Source: VRUE01 sp963807425 (lineage in GTDB: Bacteria; Actinomycetota; Thermoleophilia; Solirubrobacterales; 70-9). Taken from it: a DNA stretch of 64,000 bases. Within the stretch, counting starts at the first letter, position 1; each line of letters opens with the position of its first letter. Under the pieces are notes generated by a model that did not search any database, was not told where the DNA came from, and worked only from the letters and a program-made list of their open reading frames with translations. Below are positions 32,699 to 40,937 of this stretch, piece by piece. The stretch is from assembly GCA_963807425.1 (NCBI GenBank), contig CAWEBZ010000014.1, forward strand, positions 1-64,000, given 5' to 3'. Position numbers and translations under genes: made by a program.

Positions 32699-32768
32699 TA
32701 CCCGACTATGAGCGCCGCCCCGTCAAGTGTGTGCGTACAAGGTCATAAATGTGTGTCCAAATCGATGG

Positions 32769-35700
32769 TTACCTGCGGCGGCCAAAGCTGTGGCCGGCAG
32801 GGGCGACGGCGCGCAGCTCATCTATGGCGCGTTCGCGGGTGCTGCGCCCCAACGGGGGTGACGGTCTCCGAGCCTTCGTGGCCGCCAGGCCCGAAGCGGA
32901 CCTGCGTCTCTCCTCTTCGACCCTCTGGCGGGCAGCGGGAGTCGGCTCCAGGTCATGGACCTCGGCGACGAGGACGTTGGTGGTGCCTTCGTGCCGCTCC
33001 AGTCTGCCCCTGGCTCGGACGAGGGGGGCGCCGCGGACCAGGGCGCGGTAGCGCTCGTAAACCGCCGGCAACACGATCAGGTTGATCGTGCCGCGCTCGT
33101 CCTCGAGCAGCATGAAAACGACCCCCTTGGCGGTCTCGGGGCGCTGGCGGGCAACGACCATCCCGGCCACCTCGACTGGCTGCCCGTTCTCGATCCGCAC
33201 CAGATCGCTGCTGCGGGAGACCTCGGGGCCCAGCTCGGCGCGCAGCAGCGACATCGGGTGCCGGTCGAGCGTCATCCCGGTCGACCGGTAGTCGGCGATC
33301 GTCTTCGCCCAGTCGCCCAGCGGCGGCAGGTCGGGCGCCCGCGGCGGTTCCAGCGGCAGCGCCAGCTGCATGCCCGCCTCGTGTCGCGTCCCGGTCTCCG
33401 CACCGCCGGCCTCCCAGAGTGCCGTGCGCCTGTCGCCGCCGGGGGCGGGCCGAGCGCTCCCGCTCCCCTCGTCGACCAGCCGGTCGAGCGCCCCCGCCCA
33501 GGCGAGCCGCTCCAACCCATCCCGCCCCGCCCCCGAGCGCGAGGCGATGTCGGCGATTCCCCGGTAGGGACCGCCCCGCTCGCGCTCGCCGACCAGGCTC
33601 CTCATCTCCTCCTCGCGCACCCCCTTGACGTAGCCGAGCCCGATCCGCACGGTCAGCCCACCTCGCAGCCGCTCGACGTGGCAGAGGACACGGCTGTTGC
33701 CGGCGTCGGGGCCAGCGATGCGGACACCCCGCCGCTGAGCCTCGTGGACGAGGGCGTCGGGCGGGTAGAAGCCCATCGGCTGCTCGTTGAGCAGCGCGCA
33801 GAGGAACTCCGGCGCGCGGTGGATCCGCAGCCAGGCCGACTGGTAGGCGAGCAGGCCGAAGGCGGCGGAGTGTGCCTTGGGGAAGCCGAAGCCGGAGAAG
33901 CCCTGGATCTGGCCCCAGATCCGCTCCGCCGTCTCCACCGCCACCCCACGCTCTACAGCACCGGCGATGAAGCATTCGTGGTGGGCGCGCATCGCCTCCT
34001 CGGAGCGCTTGCGGCTCATCGCCCGCCGCAGCCCCTCCGCCCGTGAGGAGCTGAAGCCGGCCAGCGCCTTCGCCACCTCAATCACCTGCTCCTGGAAGAC
34101 GATCGTGCCCAGGGTGTCTTTCAGGACCGGCTCCAGCAGCGGGTGCTCGTAGGGGACTTCGAAGCCGGGGTCTTCGCGCAGCCGCTTGCGCCGCTCTATG
34201 TACGGGTGGACGGCACCGCCCTGGATCGGGCCGGGTCGGACCAGCGCCACCTGCACGGTGAGGTCGTCGAGGTCCTGGGGCAGGGTGCGCGGCAGCATCT
34301 GCATCTGGGCGCGGCTCTCGATCTGGAAGACGCCAGTGGTCTCGGCGGCGCGGATCGACTCGAAGGTCTCGCGATCGTCGAGCGGGATGCGCGAGAGGTC
34401 GAGTGGCTTTCCCCGCGTTCGCCCGACTTCCTCGACGCAGCGCTCGACCGCGGAGAGCATCCCCAGCCCCAGCAGGTCGATCTTGAGGAAGCCGGCGTCG
34501 CCGCAGGAGTCCTTGTCCCACTGGACGATCTGCCGCCCCTCCATCGCCGCCGGCACGACCGGGCAGACGTCGACCAGCGGCCGGGTCGAGATCACCATCC
34601 CGCCGGGATGCTGGGAAGCGTGGCGAGGCAGCCCCATCGCCTCGCCGCAGAGCGAGAGCAATGCCTGCCAGCGCGGGGAGGCGACACGCTCGCTCCCGAG
34701 CACAGCCTCCACGTCCTTGCCGATCTCTCCCTTGCGCTCGTGGAAGGCGACCATCCCCGCCACCTTCTCGATCTCCCCCGGCGGCAGACCCAGCGCCTTG
34801 CCGATGTCGCGCACGACGCCGCGCGGGCGGTAGGTGGGGAAGGCGGCGACCAGGGCCGAGCGGTCGGCCCCGTAGCGCTCGTGCACGCGCGGGATCAGCA
34901 CCTCGCGGATGTCGCGGGGAAAGTCGAGGTCGATGTCGGGAATCCCCTCCTTCACCTCCTCGTTGAGGAAGCGACTGGAGAAGAGGTCGGCCTTGACCGG
35001 GTCGATGTGGGAGAGGCCGGTCAGGTAGCAGACGATCGAGCTGACGCTGGAACCGCGGCCGCGGCCAGGGGGCAGGACCGAGCGCGCCGAGTCCCGTCCC
35101 CTCACCTCGAGCGCCACCTCGCGGGCCAGCTCCAGCAGATCGCGGTGGAGGAGGAAGAAGCCGGAGAGGCCGAGGGCGCGGATCGTCTTCAGCTCGTCTT
35201 CCAGCCGCGCCTCGGCTTCGGCCCGGTGCGGCGAGCCGGCGTAGCGCTCGGCCAGCAGCGACCTGCAGATCTCCGCCAGCTCGCGGTCGACGCCAGGCTC
35301 CTCCGCGCGCGGGTAGCGGTAGCCGAGTTCCTCACCGAGGTCGAAGCGGAGGCGCTCGGCCAAGCGCAGGGTCTCGGCGACCGCTTCGGGATACGCGGCG
35401 AAGCGCTCTGCCATCCCCGCTGGCGAAGCAAGCACCGAGGTGGGATTGCCACGGCGGCGCGGCTCGGACTCCTCCAGCGTCATCCCCAGCCGCACCGCGA
35501 CAAAGGCGTCCTGGAGCTGGGCGCGGCGACGAGCGTGCGAGTGGACGTTGCCGGTCGCGACGCAGGGCACACGCAGCCGCTCGCCGAGCCCGGCGAGCCA
35601 GCGATTCCGCCCCAGGTCGCGCCGCCAGTAGGGCCGCTGCAGCTCGACCCGGAAGCGATCGCGCCCGAACGCGCCGAGCAGCCGCTTCGCCATCTCCACA

Positions 35701-36215
35701 CCCAGCGCCGGTTCTCCCCGACCCCACGCTGCGGCGACAGCACCCTCCCCCGCACACCCCGACAAGCACACAATTCCCTCCGCATTGGCTTCGAGCTGCT
35801 CGAAGGTCACCCACGGCCGGCCCGCTTTCCGCTGTGACCCGTCGCGTGTGTGTGAGTGTGCAGCCGTCAAGAGCCGGCAGAGGTTTCTGTAGCCGGTCGT
35901 GTCTTCGACCAGGAGGGTCAGGTGCGACAGCCCCTGCTTCTCCAGCGACACGGTCAGCTCGGTGCCGACGATAGGGCGCGGGAGGAGGGAGGGAGGGGGA
36001 GTAGGGGGGGGGGGGGGTGGGTTGGTGAGTTCGAGCCCTTTGCAGGCCTGGACGAACTCCATCGACCCCCAGACCCCATCGTGGTCGGTAAGCGCGAAGG
36101 CTGGATACCCGAGCTCGGCGGCAGCGCCCGCCAGCTCCGTCGGAGTCGAGGCCCCGTCGAGGAAGGAGAAGGCCGAGTGAGAGTGCAGCTCCACGTATGG
36201 GGCATCCGCCGCCAT
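32769..36215 (-). CDS. dnaE2: Error-prone DNA polymerase III alpha subunit DnaE2
   Basis: This 1148-residue protein starts at an ATG sharing one base with the DUF6504 stop. It has a PHP domain (YVELHSHSAFSFLDGAS, then ALTDHDGVWG), the polymerase palm with GRGSSVSSIVCYL and the catalytic acids in PDIDLDFPRD, a finger region, and FGFPKAHSAAFGLLAYQSAWL. The C-terminal OB domain starts near VEVAGMVVARQRPETAKG. DnaE2 performs translesion synthesis with ImuB after DNA damage. An unusual proline run (PPPPPPTPPP) from a 13-base C tract interrupts the PHP region. Length and motifs are otherwise standard. Confidence 0.96.
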   Translation of the reverse strand: MAADAPYVELHSHSAFSFLDGASTPTELAGAAAELGYPAFALTDHDGVWGSMEFVQACKGLELTNPPPPPPTPPPSLLPRPIVGTELTVSLEKQGLSHLTLLVEDTTGYRNLCRLLTAAHSHTRDGSQRKAGRPWVTFEQLEANAEGIVCLSGCAGEGAVAAAWGRGEPALGVEMAKRLLGAFGRDRFRVELQRPYWRRDLGRNRWLAGLGERLRVPCVATGNVHSHARRRAQLQDAFVAVRLGMTLEESEPRRRGNPTSVLASPAGMAERFAAYPEAVAETLRLAERLRFDLGEELGYRYPRAEEPGVDRELAEICRSLLAERYAGSPHRAEAEARLEDELKTIRALGLSGFFLLHRDLLELAREVALEVRGRDSARSVLPPGRGRGSSVSSIVCYLTGLSHIDPVKADLFSSRFLNEEVKEGIPDIDLDFPRDIREVLIPRVHERYGADRSALVAAFPTYRPRGVVRDIGKALGLPPGEIEKVAGMVAFHERKGEIGKDVEAVLGSERVASPRWQALLSLCGEAMGLPRHASQHPGGMVISTRPLVDVCPVVPAAMEGRQIVQWDKDSCGDAGFLKIDLLGLGMLSAVERCVEEVGRTRGKPLDLSRIPLDDRETFESIRAAETTGVFQIESRAQMQMLPRTLPQDLDDLTVQVALVRPGPIQGGAVHPYIERRKRLREDPGFEVPYEHPLLEPVLKDTLGTIVFQEQVIEVAKALAGFSSSRAEGLRRAMSRKRSEEAMRAHHECFIAGAVERGVAVETAERIWGQIQGFSGFGFPKAHSAAFGLLAYQSAWLRIHRAPEFLCALLNEQPMGFYPPDALVHEAQRRGVRIAGPDAGNSRVLCHVERLRGGLTVRIGLGYVKGVREEEMRSLVGERERGGPYRGIADIASRSGAGRDGLERLAWAGALDRLVDEGSGSARPAPGGDRRTALWEAGGAETGTRHEAGMQLALPLEPPRAPDLPPLGDWAKTIADYRSTGMTLDRHPMSLLRAELGPEVSRSSDLVRIENGQPVEVAGMVVARQRPETAKGVVFMLLEDERGTINLIVLPAVYERYRALVRGAPLVRARGRLERHEGTTNVLVAEVHDLEPTPAARQRVEEERRRSASGLAATKARRPSPPLGRSTRERAIDELRAVAPAGHSFGRRR
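36004..36016. repeat. Homopolymer of 13 G (C on the coding strand) inside dnaE2
   Basis: Thirteen consecutive G bases lie in the coding region of dnaE2, where they encode part of a polyproline insert in the PHP domain at about residues 66-71. Flanking sequence is also C-rich on the coding strand. Such tracts slip easily, and a one-base change here would truncate the polymerase. Confidence 0.9.
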
Positions 36216-36460
36216 CAGGCTCGCTGCCGGTACCAGCGCCCAGCGGGCGTGCGGAAGACGACCACGTCGCGGCCATCGGCAAGAACCAGCTCGAAGTAAC
36301 GGCGGCGCAACGGCTGCGGCGTCCACCACCGATCCTCGACCAGCCAGTCCTCCCGGATCGCCTCCACCTCGACGCCCCCTACCGCGAGCGGGATCCCGTC
36401 CGAATCGGCCCGGACCGCCTCCCGTCGCGGCACGTAGAGCCGTCGCAAGCGAGAGGTCAC
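36215..36460 (-). CDS. DUF6504-family protein of the mutasome
   Basis: This 81-residue protein starts at a GTG and ends in a TGATG overlap with dnaE2. It contains IREDWLVEDRWWTPQPLRRRYFELVLADGRDVVVFRTPAGRWYRQRA, the DUF6504 core that typically lies between imuB and dnaE2 in actinobacteria. Its function is unknown but it is presumed to help the translesion complex. Here it is separated from imuB by about 2 kb of inserted DNA. Confidence 0.85.
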   Translation of the reverse strand: MTSRLRRLYVPRREAVRADSDGIPLAVGGVEVEAIREDWLVEDRWWTPQPLRRRYFELVLADGRDVVVFRTPAGRWYRQRA

Positions 36461-36492
36461 CGGGCCAAGCCGAAAGCTGTCTGCATATCGGT

Positions 36493-36547
36493 AGTGCAGA
36501 GGTCCTCATAAAAGGAGTGCAGAGATCCGCAAAGTGGTAGCTTTGCG
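36493..36547. promoter_or_regulatory. Direct repeats and dyad upstream of the AAA ATPase
   Basis: AGTGCAGAGGTCC (36493-36505) is repeated as AGTGCAGAGATCC (36516-36528), 23 bp apart. The dyad CGCAAAG (36528-36534) and CTTTGCG (36541-36547) follows, 3 bp before the ATPase ATG. They may be regulator binding sites or mark the insertion edge. Confidence 0.5.
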
Positions 36548-36549
36548 AC

Positions 36550-37830
36550 ATGGGAACCGGCACTTACTCGCCTAGAGTCGTCGATCCAGAGCTGGACGAG
36601 CTGATGCAGTCGGTAGCGGCTCTGGCAATCGAAGGAGCGAAGGGCGTGGGTAAGACCGCCACAGCCGAACGGCGAGCGGCGAGCGTGCGCAAACTCGACG
36701 ACCCCAACCAGCGCAGCATCGCGGCTGCGGATCCGGCGCGGCTGCTCGATGGACCCCCGCCGGTGCTGATCGACGAGTGGCAATACGCTCCGGAGACCTG
36801 GGACCTCGTCCGTCGCGCGGTGGACGCCGGTGCCGAGGCCGGCAGGTTTCTGCTCACCGGATCCTCGCGCTCCACGGCACGGGGCTCTCACTCCGGCGCC
36901 GCCCGCATCCTCAGCCTTCGAATGCGGCCGTTGGCGCTTTCCGAGCGTGGCCTTTCTCCGCCGACCGTCAGCCTCTCGGAGCTTTTGATGGGTGAACGAC
37001 CGCCTGTCTCCGGCGGCTGCGAGATCAGGCTCGAGGACTACGTGAACGAGATCGTATCCTCGGGCTTCCCGGGACTGCGCGGGCTCGGCGGCCGAGCGCT
37101 TCGCGGCCAGCTCGATGGCTACCTCCTGCGGATCGTCGATCGCGATTTCGAGGAGCTCGGACACAACGTTCGCGATCCTGCGGCGCTGCGCCGGTGGCTG
37201 ACCGCCTATGCGGCCGCATCGTCGACCTCTGCTTCGTTCGAGAAGATCCGCGACGCTGCCACCGCCGGGCACGGCGACAAGCCTGCGAAGACGACCACCC
37301 TTCCCTACCGCGACGTGCTGGAGCGTCTTTGGATCCTCGACTCCGTCGAGGCCTGGCTGCCGACACGCAACCGGATCTCGCGTCTCTCTTCCCCCCCGAA
37401 GCACCAGCTCGCGGACCCCGCGCTGGCCGCCCGCCTGCTCGGTGTCGACGGCGGCGCTCTGCTCGAGGGTCGCGACGTGGGTCCACCGGTCCCTAGGGAC
37501 GGAACGCTGCTCGGAGCCCTCTTCGAGTCCTTGGTCACGCTGTCCCTGCGAACCTACGCCCAGTCGGCGGAGGCGGGCGTCAAGCACCTGCGTACCGCGG
37601 GCGGGCAGCACGAGATCGACCTGATCGTCGAGCGGGCCGACGGACGCGTCGTCGCAATCGAGGTCAAGCTCGCCCGCAACGTGACCGATCGCGACACGGG
37701 CCACCTGCGCTGGCTGAGCGAGCGGATCGGCGATGACCTCCTCGATGCCTTGATCGTCACCACCGGAGAAGAGGCCTACCGCCGCGCGGACGGAATCGCG
37801 GTCGTCCCCGCTGCGCTTTTGGGCCCTTAA
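36550..37830 (+). CDS. AAA+ ATPase of the DUF4143 type
   Basis: This 426-residue protein has Walker A (AIEGAKGVGKTATAE), a Walker B-like VLIDEWQYAP and the sensor LLTGSSRS, then the DUF4143 C-terminal part with a PD-(D/E)XK-like end (GQHEIDLIVERADGRVVAIEVKLA). This is the standard layout of the DUF4143 ATPases, which are mobile stand-alone genes of unknown role in bacteria and archaea. It is oriented against the mutasome genes and interrupts their order, a sign of insertion. Confidence 0.85.
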   Translation: MGTGTYSPRVVDPELDELMQSVAALAIEGAKGVGKTATAERRAASVRKLDDPNQRSIAAADPARLLDGPPPVLIDEWQYAPETWDLVRRAVDAGAEAGRFLLTGSSRSTARGSHSGAARILSLRMRPLALSERGLSPPTVSLSELLMGERPPVSGGCEIRLEDYVNEIVSSGFPGLRGLGGRALRGQLDGYLLRIVDRDFEELGHNVRDPAALRRWLTAYAAASSTSASFEKIRDAATAGHGDKPAKTTTLPYRDVLERLWILDSVEAWLPTRNRISRLSSPPKHQLADPALAARLLGVDGGALLEGRDVGPPVPRDGTLLGALFESLVTLSLRTYAQSAEAGVKHLRTAGGQHEIDLIVERADGRVVAIEVKLARNVTDRDTGHLRWLSERIGDDLLDALIVTTGEEAYRRADGIAVVPAALLGP

Positions 37831-37977
37831 GCGAAGGCGCACACCTTTTCGCTTCGTCTTCGCCGACCTGAGGCCGGAATTATCAGCGTTTGTCTTTTGC
37901 GCAATGGATGTCTCGATGCCACGACTTACGTTGCACACACGTACGTCGGGGCTCCATAGCTTCGTGCGATGGGATGA

Positions 37978-38316
37978 CCTCCGAATATCGGCGAACCTCT
38001 TCCTCGAGCGGAGGCTGCCTGGTATCAGTGGTCCAAGGTAGAAGACTGGGTCCTTGGACCAAGGGGACAGGGGCTTGAATGGAACACCGTCTTCCACATC
38101 GGCCTTGATGACTGGGCGCTCGTATGGGGAACGATTCTCGAGGCGGCAATCGGAAGCACGATCCAAGTTGTCCGTGATCGATTCTCCTTTGGCATCACCT
38201 GCGGTGTTGATGTCGAACTGACAATCAACGGCCGGAGTGCCCCGGTAACGCTTTCGTGGCACTACATCGACGAAAACAGTGCGCCAAGGTTGGTCACGGC
38301 CTATCCGACGCTCTAG
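37978..38316 (+). pseudogene. DUF6883-like protein remnant without a start codon
   Basis: The frame after a TGA at 37975 reads PPNIGEPLPRAEAAWYQWSKVEDWVL, then GQGLEWNTVFHIGLDDWALVWGTI. It ends in CGVDVELTINGRSAPVTLSW and DENSAPRLVTAYPTL, with a stop at 38316. The end matches DUF6883 proteins ('..vRsvWii..g.d.PRLvTAYP'). There is no in-frame ATG or GTG before the first conserved residues. GC content is lower than in the neighbours. A frameshifted or truncated copy is the best reading. Confidence 0.55.
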
Positions 38317-38328
38317 CATGGAGACCCA

Positions 38329-38534
38329 ATGGCAGTAGCTCGCAAAATAGCTGCCTTCGATCACATCGAATTGGCAGAGCCTGCAGAAGACGTGCCAGCT
38401 GGCGCCAAAGGGGGGGTGCTTGAGATCCGCCCAGACGGATCGCAATGCTCGAGATCCTCGAGCCTGAGCTCAACGCCGCCGCGCGGATCATCTTTGTGCC
38501 GGTCGGCAAGCTGCGACCCAGCACACGTCCTTAG
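38329..38534 (+). pseudogene. DUF4926-like small protein, frameshifted
   Basis: It starts 12 bp after the DUF6883-like gene: ARKIAAFDHIELAEPAEDVPAGAKGGVLEIRPDGS, then after a missing base near 38442 AMLEILEPELNAAARIIFVPVGKLRPS, with TAG at 38532-38534. The two-part reading resembles DUF4926 ('D.V.L.eDlP..Gl..G..GtVVEv..dg.yeVEF'). DUF6883 and DUF4926 genes often sit together. Function unknown; the pair looks like the remains of one small module. Confidence 0.5.
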
Positions 38535-38542
38535 CAGCCGGT

Positions 38543-39523
38543 TCATCGGTCCGGGATCGGAGTCAGCATCGCCCAGCGCTCCGGGACACGGGAGGCGGAG
38601 TCGACCGGGAGGACCTTGAGCAGGGCCTCCGCCCCCTGCGCGGCCCGGACCTCCCGCAGTGCCTCGCCGAGCCGGCCGCGACGGTGCTCTTCGCCGCGGG
38701 TCGAGAGCTCCAGCTGATCGCCTACCCGCGGCCCGAGGCCGACAGCGCGCAGGCGCAGCGCGGCAACCGGGCCCGGCAGCGTCTCCAGTCTCGGCTTCAG
38801 GACCGAGCGCAGGATCCGTGCCGAGGCCGTCGGCCGGCCCAGGCCCTGTTCGACGCTCCAGCTGCCGCCGCCGCTGAGCAGGGCGCCGAGGCGCAGCCCC
38901 AGCACGGTCCGCCCGCGCCGCTGGGGGGCGGCGAGCAACCGGTCGACCAGCAGCTCCAGGGCGCGGTCGAGCTGGCTGCCCGCCGTCCCCTCCGGCAACT
39001 CGATCTCCTCGGCCAGCTCCTCGTGCGGGCTGCGCGGGCGCAGCGGCGAGTCCTCGCCGCGGGCGAGGCAGAGTGCCTGCAACCCGGGCGGGCCAAAGCG
39101 GTCGGCGAAGCGGTCCGGGGGCAGGGCCGCGAGCGCGTCCAGCGTCTCGATCCCCAGCCGCCGCAGCGTCTCGACTAGGTCCTCTGCCTCGCGGGGAGGC
39201 AGGTCGATTCGGGTGGCCAGCACCGATACCGGCACCGGCTGCTGCCTCCCGCTCGCCGCGAGCCAGGCCTCGAAGCGCGTCGGCCCGACCCCGATCCGCA
39301 CCTCCAGCCCCGCTGCACCTCGTGCAGCTCCCAGCACCCCTGCCGTCGCGCCGCCATGGATCCCCCGCAGCCCGTCGACCGCGAAGAACGCCTCCCCCGC
39401 CCGCTCCGACTCGACCGCCGCGCCGATCCCCTCCAGCCCCCGCACCAACCGCTCCGTCAGTTCCCCAGCCTCGACCGGTTTGGCAAGGGAAAGCTCAGGG
39501 ATCAGGACGCAAGCAATCTTCAT
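38543..39523 (-). CDS. imuB: ImuB-type Y-family polymerase homologue (mutasome)
   Basis: This 326-residue protein starts with MKIACVLIPELSLA. It contains AVDGLRGIHGGATAGVLG, VRIGVGPTRFEAWLAA and IETLDALAALPPDRFADRFGPPGLQALCLARGEDSPLRPR, which is the helix-hairpin-helix and little-finger region of ImuB. The catalytic acids of true polymerases are absent, as expected for ImuB, which recruits DnaE2 and the clamp. The N-terminal region is about 60 residues shorter than usual. A perfect SOS palindrome directly abuts the start codon, so mRNA is probably leaderless and LexA-controlled. Confidence 0.88.
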   Translation of the reverse strand: MKIACVLIPELSLAKPVEAGELTERLVRGLEGIGAAVESERAGEAFFAVDGLRGIHGGATAGVLGAARGAAGLEVRIGVGPTRFEAWLAASGRQQPVPVSVLATRIDLPPREAEDLVETLRRLGIETLDALAALPPDRFADRFGPPGLQALCLARGEDSPLRPRSPHEELAEEIELPEGTAGSQLDRALELLVDRLLAAPQRRGRTVLGLRLGALLSGGGSWSVEQGLGRPTASARILRSVLKPRLETLPGPVAALRLRAVGLGPRVGDQLELSTRGEEHRRGRLGEALREVRAAQGAEALLKVLPVDSASRVPERWAMLTPIPDR

Positions 39524-39541
39524 ACGAACATATGTTCGTAT
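39522..39541. promoter_or_regulatory. LexA/SOS box overlapping the imuB start
   Basis: CGAACATATGTTCG at 39525-39538 fits the Gram-positive/actinobacterial SOS consensus CGAACRNRYGTTYG exactly, and the symmetry extends to 20 bp. It ends one base from the imuB ATG at 39523. DNA damage should derepress the mutasome. Confidence 0.92.
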
Positions 39542-39564
39542 AAAAGAAGGACAGAATCAAGCAG

Positions 39565-39990
39565 TCAGGCGAGTGGGTTCTGCCAGCTGACCTCGGTGAA
39601 GCGGGCGAAGTCGGTATCGACGGAGCAAACGGTCATGCCGTGCTCGAGAGCAAGCGCCGCGAGCTGCGCGTCGGGCACCAGGTTGCCACGGACGTCGTGC
39701 TGCCGAACTAGCTCGCCGAGCAGCTTCGCGTGCTCGGGGCCAGGCTGCGGGATCCAGGCAACCGGCGCCGCGAGCCAATCGGCGACTCGCTCCCAGGCAG
39801 TCGCCGCGTCGAGCGGGCGCTCGAAAGCACGCGGATGCGTCGAGATCCGCAGGAACGCAGCGAGGCTCTGCCACGGAAGACCGACCCGGCGAGATCCGCT
39901 GAGCTGCTCCGTCAGCCAAGCCGCCGCGGCCTCGTGCAGCGCTGCACGCTGGTGAACTGCGTAGAGGAGGAGATTGGCGTCGAGGAGCAC
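39565..39990 (-). CDS. PIN-domain toxin (VapC family), second module
   Basis: This 141-residue protein opens with MLLDANLLLYAVHQ (first acidic residue), then TEVLSGSRRVGLPWQSLAAFLRI-like middle parts. It carries the conserved late acids in LVRQHDVRGNLVPDAQLAALALEHGMTVCSVDTDFARF. It is a typical VapC ribonuclease. The start codon GTG overlaps the antitoxin stop by one base (TAGTG), giving translational coupling. Confidence 0.88.
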   Translation of the reverse strand: MLLDANLLLYAVHQRAALHEAAAAWLTEQLSGSRRVGLPWQSLAAFLRISTHPRAFERPLDAATAWERVADWLAAPVAWIPQPGPEHAKLLGELVRQHDVRGNLVPDAQLAALALEHGMTVCSVDTDFARFTEVSWQNPLA

Positions 39991-40220
39991 TAGTGAGCAG
40001 TCGGCCCGTCGAGCGTCTCGATCGTCTCGCCGATGTTCGAGAAGTCGACCCCGTCACCGAGATCGTGGGTCTTCTGGCGAAAGGCACTGGCCGGTCGCTC
40101 CACGGTCAAGCCCGCGCGAACGAGATCGTTGACAGCCTCGCTGAGCCCGACGCCGCGCTCGCGGCGGAGCTTCTCGAGGCCAGCGGCCACATCGTCAGCG
40201 AGGTTGATGGTCGTACGCAC
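39990..40220 (-). CDS. VapB-type ribbon-helix-helix antitoxin
   Basis: The GTG start at 40220 yields a 76-residue protein reading RTTINLADDVAAGLEKLRRERGVGLSEAVNDLVRAGL, a ribbon-helix-helix of the CopG/VapB type. An acidic tail follows (DGVDFSNIGETIETLDG) that would neutralise the toxin. It precedes the toxin and would bind the promoter upstream. An ATG 12 codons upstream is possible but gives an unusual N-terminus. Confidence 0.85.
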   Translation of the reverse strand: MRTTINLADDVAAGLEKLRRERGVGLSEAVNDLVRAGLTVERPASAFRQKTHDLGDGVDFSNIGETIETLDGPTAH

Positions 40221-40269
40221 GCCAATCAATTTAACATCGCGATGCGTCTTTATATGCATCGCGATGTGC

Positions 40270-40875
40270 TCAAAGCAGAGTGCATACCGCTTCAAGCTCT
40301 GAGCTCGTCGGGCTCTCCCCCTCGGCGACACGCTTGGCAACCAAGGCGGTCATCGCAACGACCGTCGCCCACTCGGCATTGGGGAAGGACACCGGGCTTG
40401 AGCCTGGCTCCCGCGCCCTCTGCAGCATGGTCGCCAGCTTCTCGATCGCGTCGTGCTGGCGCTGCACCCCCTCTGGCCCGAGGGCGAGGATCTCGACCGC
40501 CAGCAGCCGCGCGGTGGGGAGATCTGCCGCCAGCAGCGAGACCGCCGTGTGGATTCCAGCCCTCACCCTGGCCGCCGGCTCCCCCTCGCTTGCGCAGGCC
40601 CGTTCGATCTCCTCCAGCAACCGCCCAGACAGCTCCTCGAAGCTCTCCAGCAAGCACTCGCGCTTGTCGGCGAACTGCTTGTAAAAGCTGGCGGTGGAAA
40701 CGGCCGCCTGCCGCGTCACGTCGGCAACCGAAACCGCCCCGTACCCCTTCTCTGCACACACCTCCGCCATCGCCGCAATCAGCCGTTCGCGCTGATTGCG
40801 CGACACCAGTTCACGGGGAATCCCGTGCGAGCCGGCCGGCAGCCGGCGAGCCTGGGTTCCTTTCTCCTTCTTCAC
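40270..40875 (-). CDS. TetR-family regulator with GSHGIPRE lead-in
   Basis: The GTG start at 40875 gives a 201-residue protein. The segment GSHGIPRELVSRNQRERLIAAMAEV leads into the helix-turn-helix (YGAVSVADVTRQAAVSTASFYKQFADKRECLLESF). The same lead-in pattern is shared by four TetR genes further right. The terminator at 40889-40918 separates it from the exported-protein operon on the same strand. Its target is unknown. Confidence 0.87.
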   Translation of the reverse strand: MKKEKGTQARRLPAGSHGIPRELVSRNQRERLIAAMAEVCAEKGYGAVSVADVTRQAAVSTASFYKQFADKRECLLESFEELSGRLLEEIERACASEGEPAARVRAGIHTAVSLLAADLPTARLLAVEILALGPEGVQRQHDAIEKLATMLQRAREPGSSPVSFPNAEWATVVAMTALVAKRVAEGESPTSSELEAVCTLL

Positions 40876-40888
40876 CTGAGAGAAAATA

Positions 40889-40918
40889 GAGCCCGCCCGG
40901 CATGCGCCGGGCGGGCTC
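40889..40918 (-). terminator. Rho-independent terminator of the exported-protein operon
   Basis: GAGCCCGCCCGGC (40889-40901) and GCCGGGCGGGCTC (40906-40918) form a perfect 13-bp stem with a 4-base loop. On the minus strand it is followed by TATTTTCTC. It lies 20 bp after the stop of the last exported-protein gene. Confidence 0.9.
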
Positions 40919-40937
40919 GTGCTCGGATGGAAGCTGC

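Noticed and set aside
36457..38445. 662-codon minus-strand open frame across the DUF4143 ATPase
   Set aside because: It spans a real gene on the other strand and shows no domain; its parts look like random high-GC translation.
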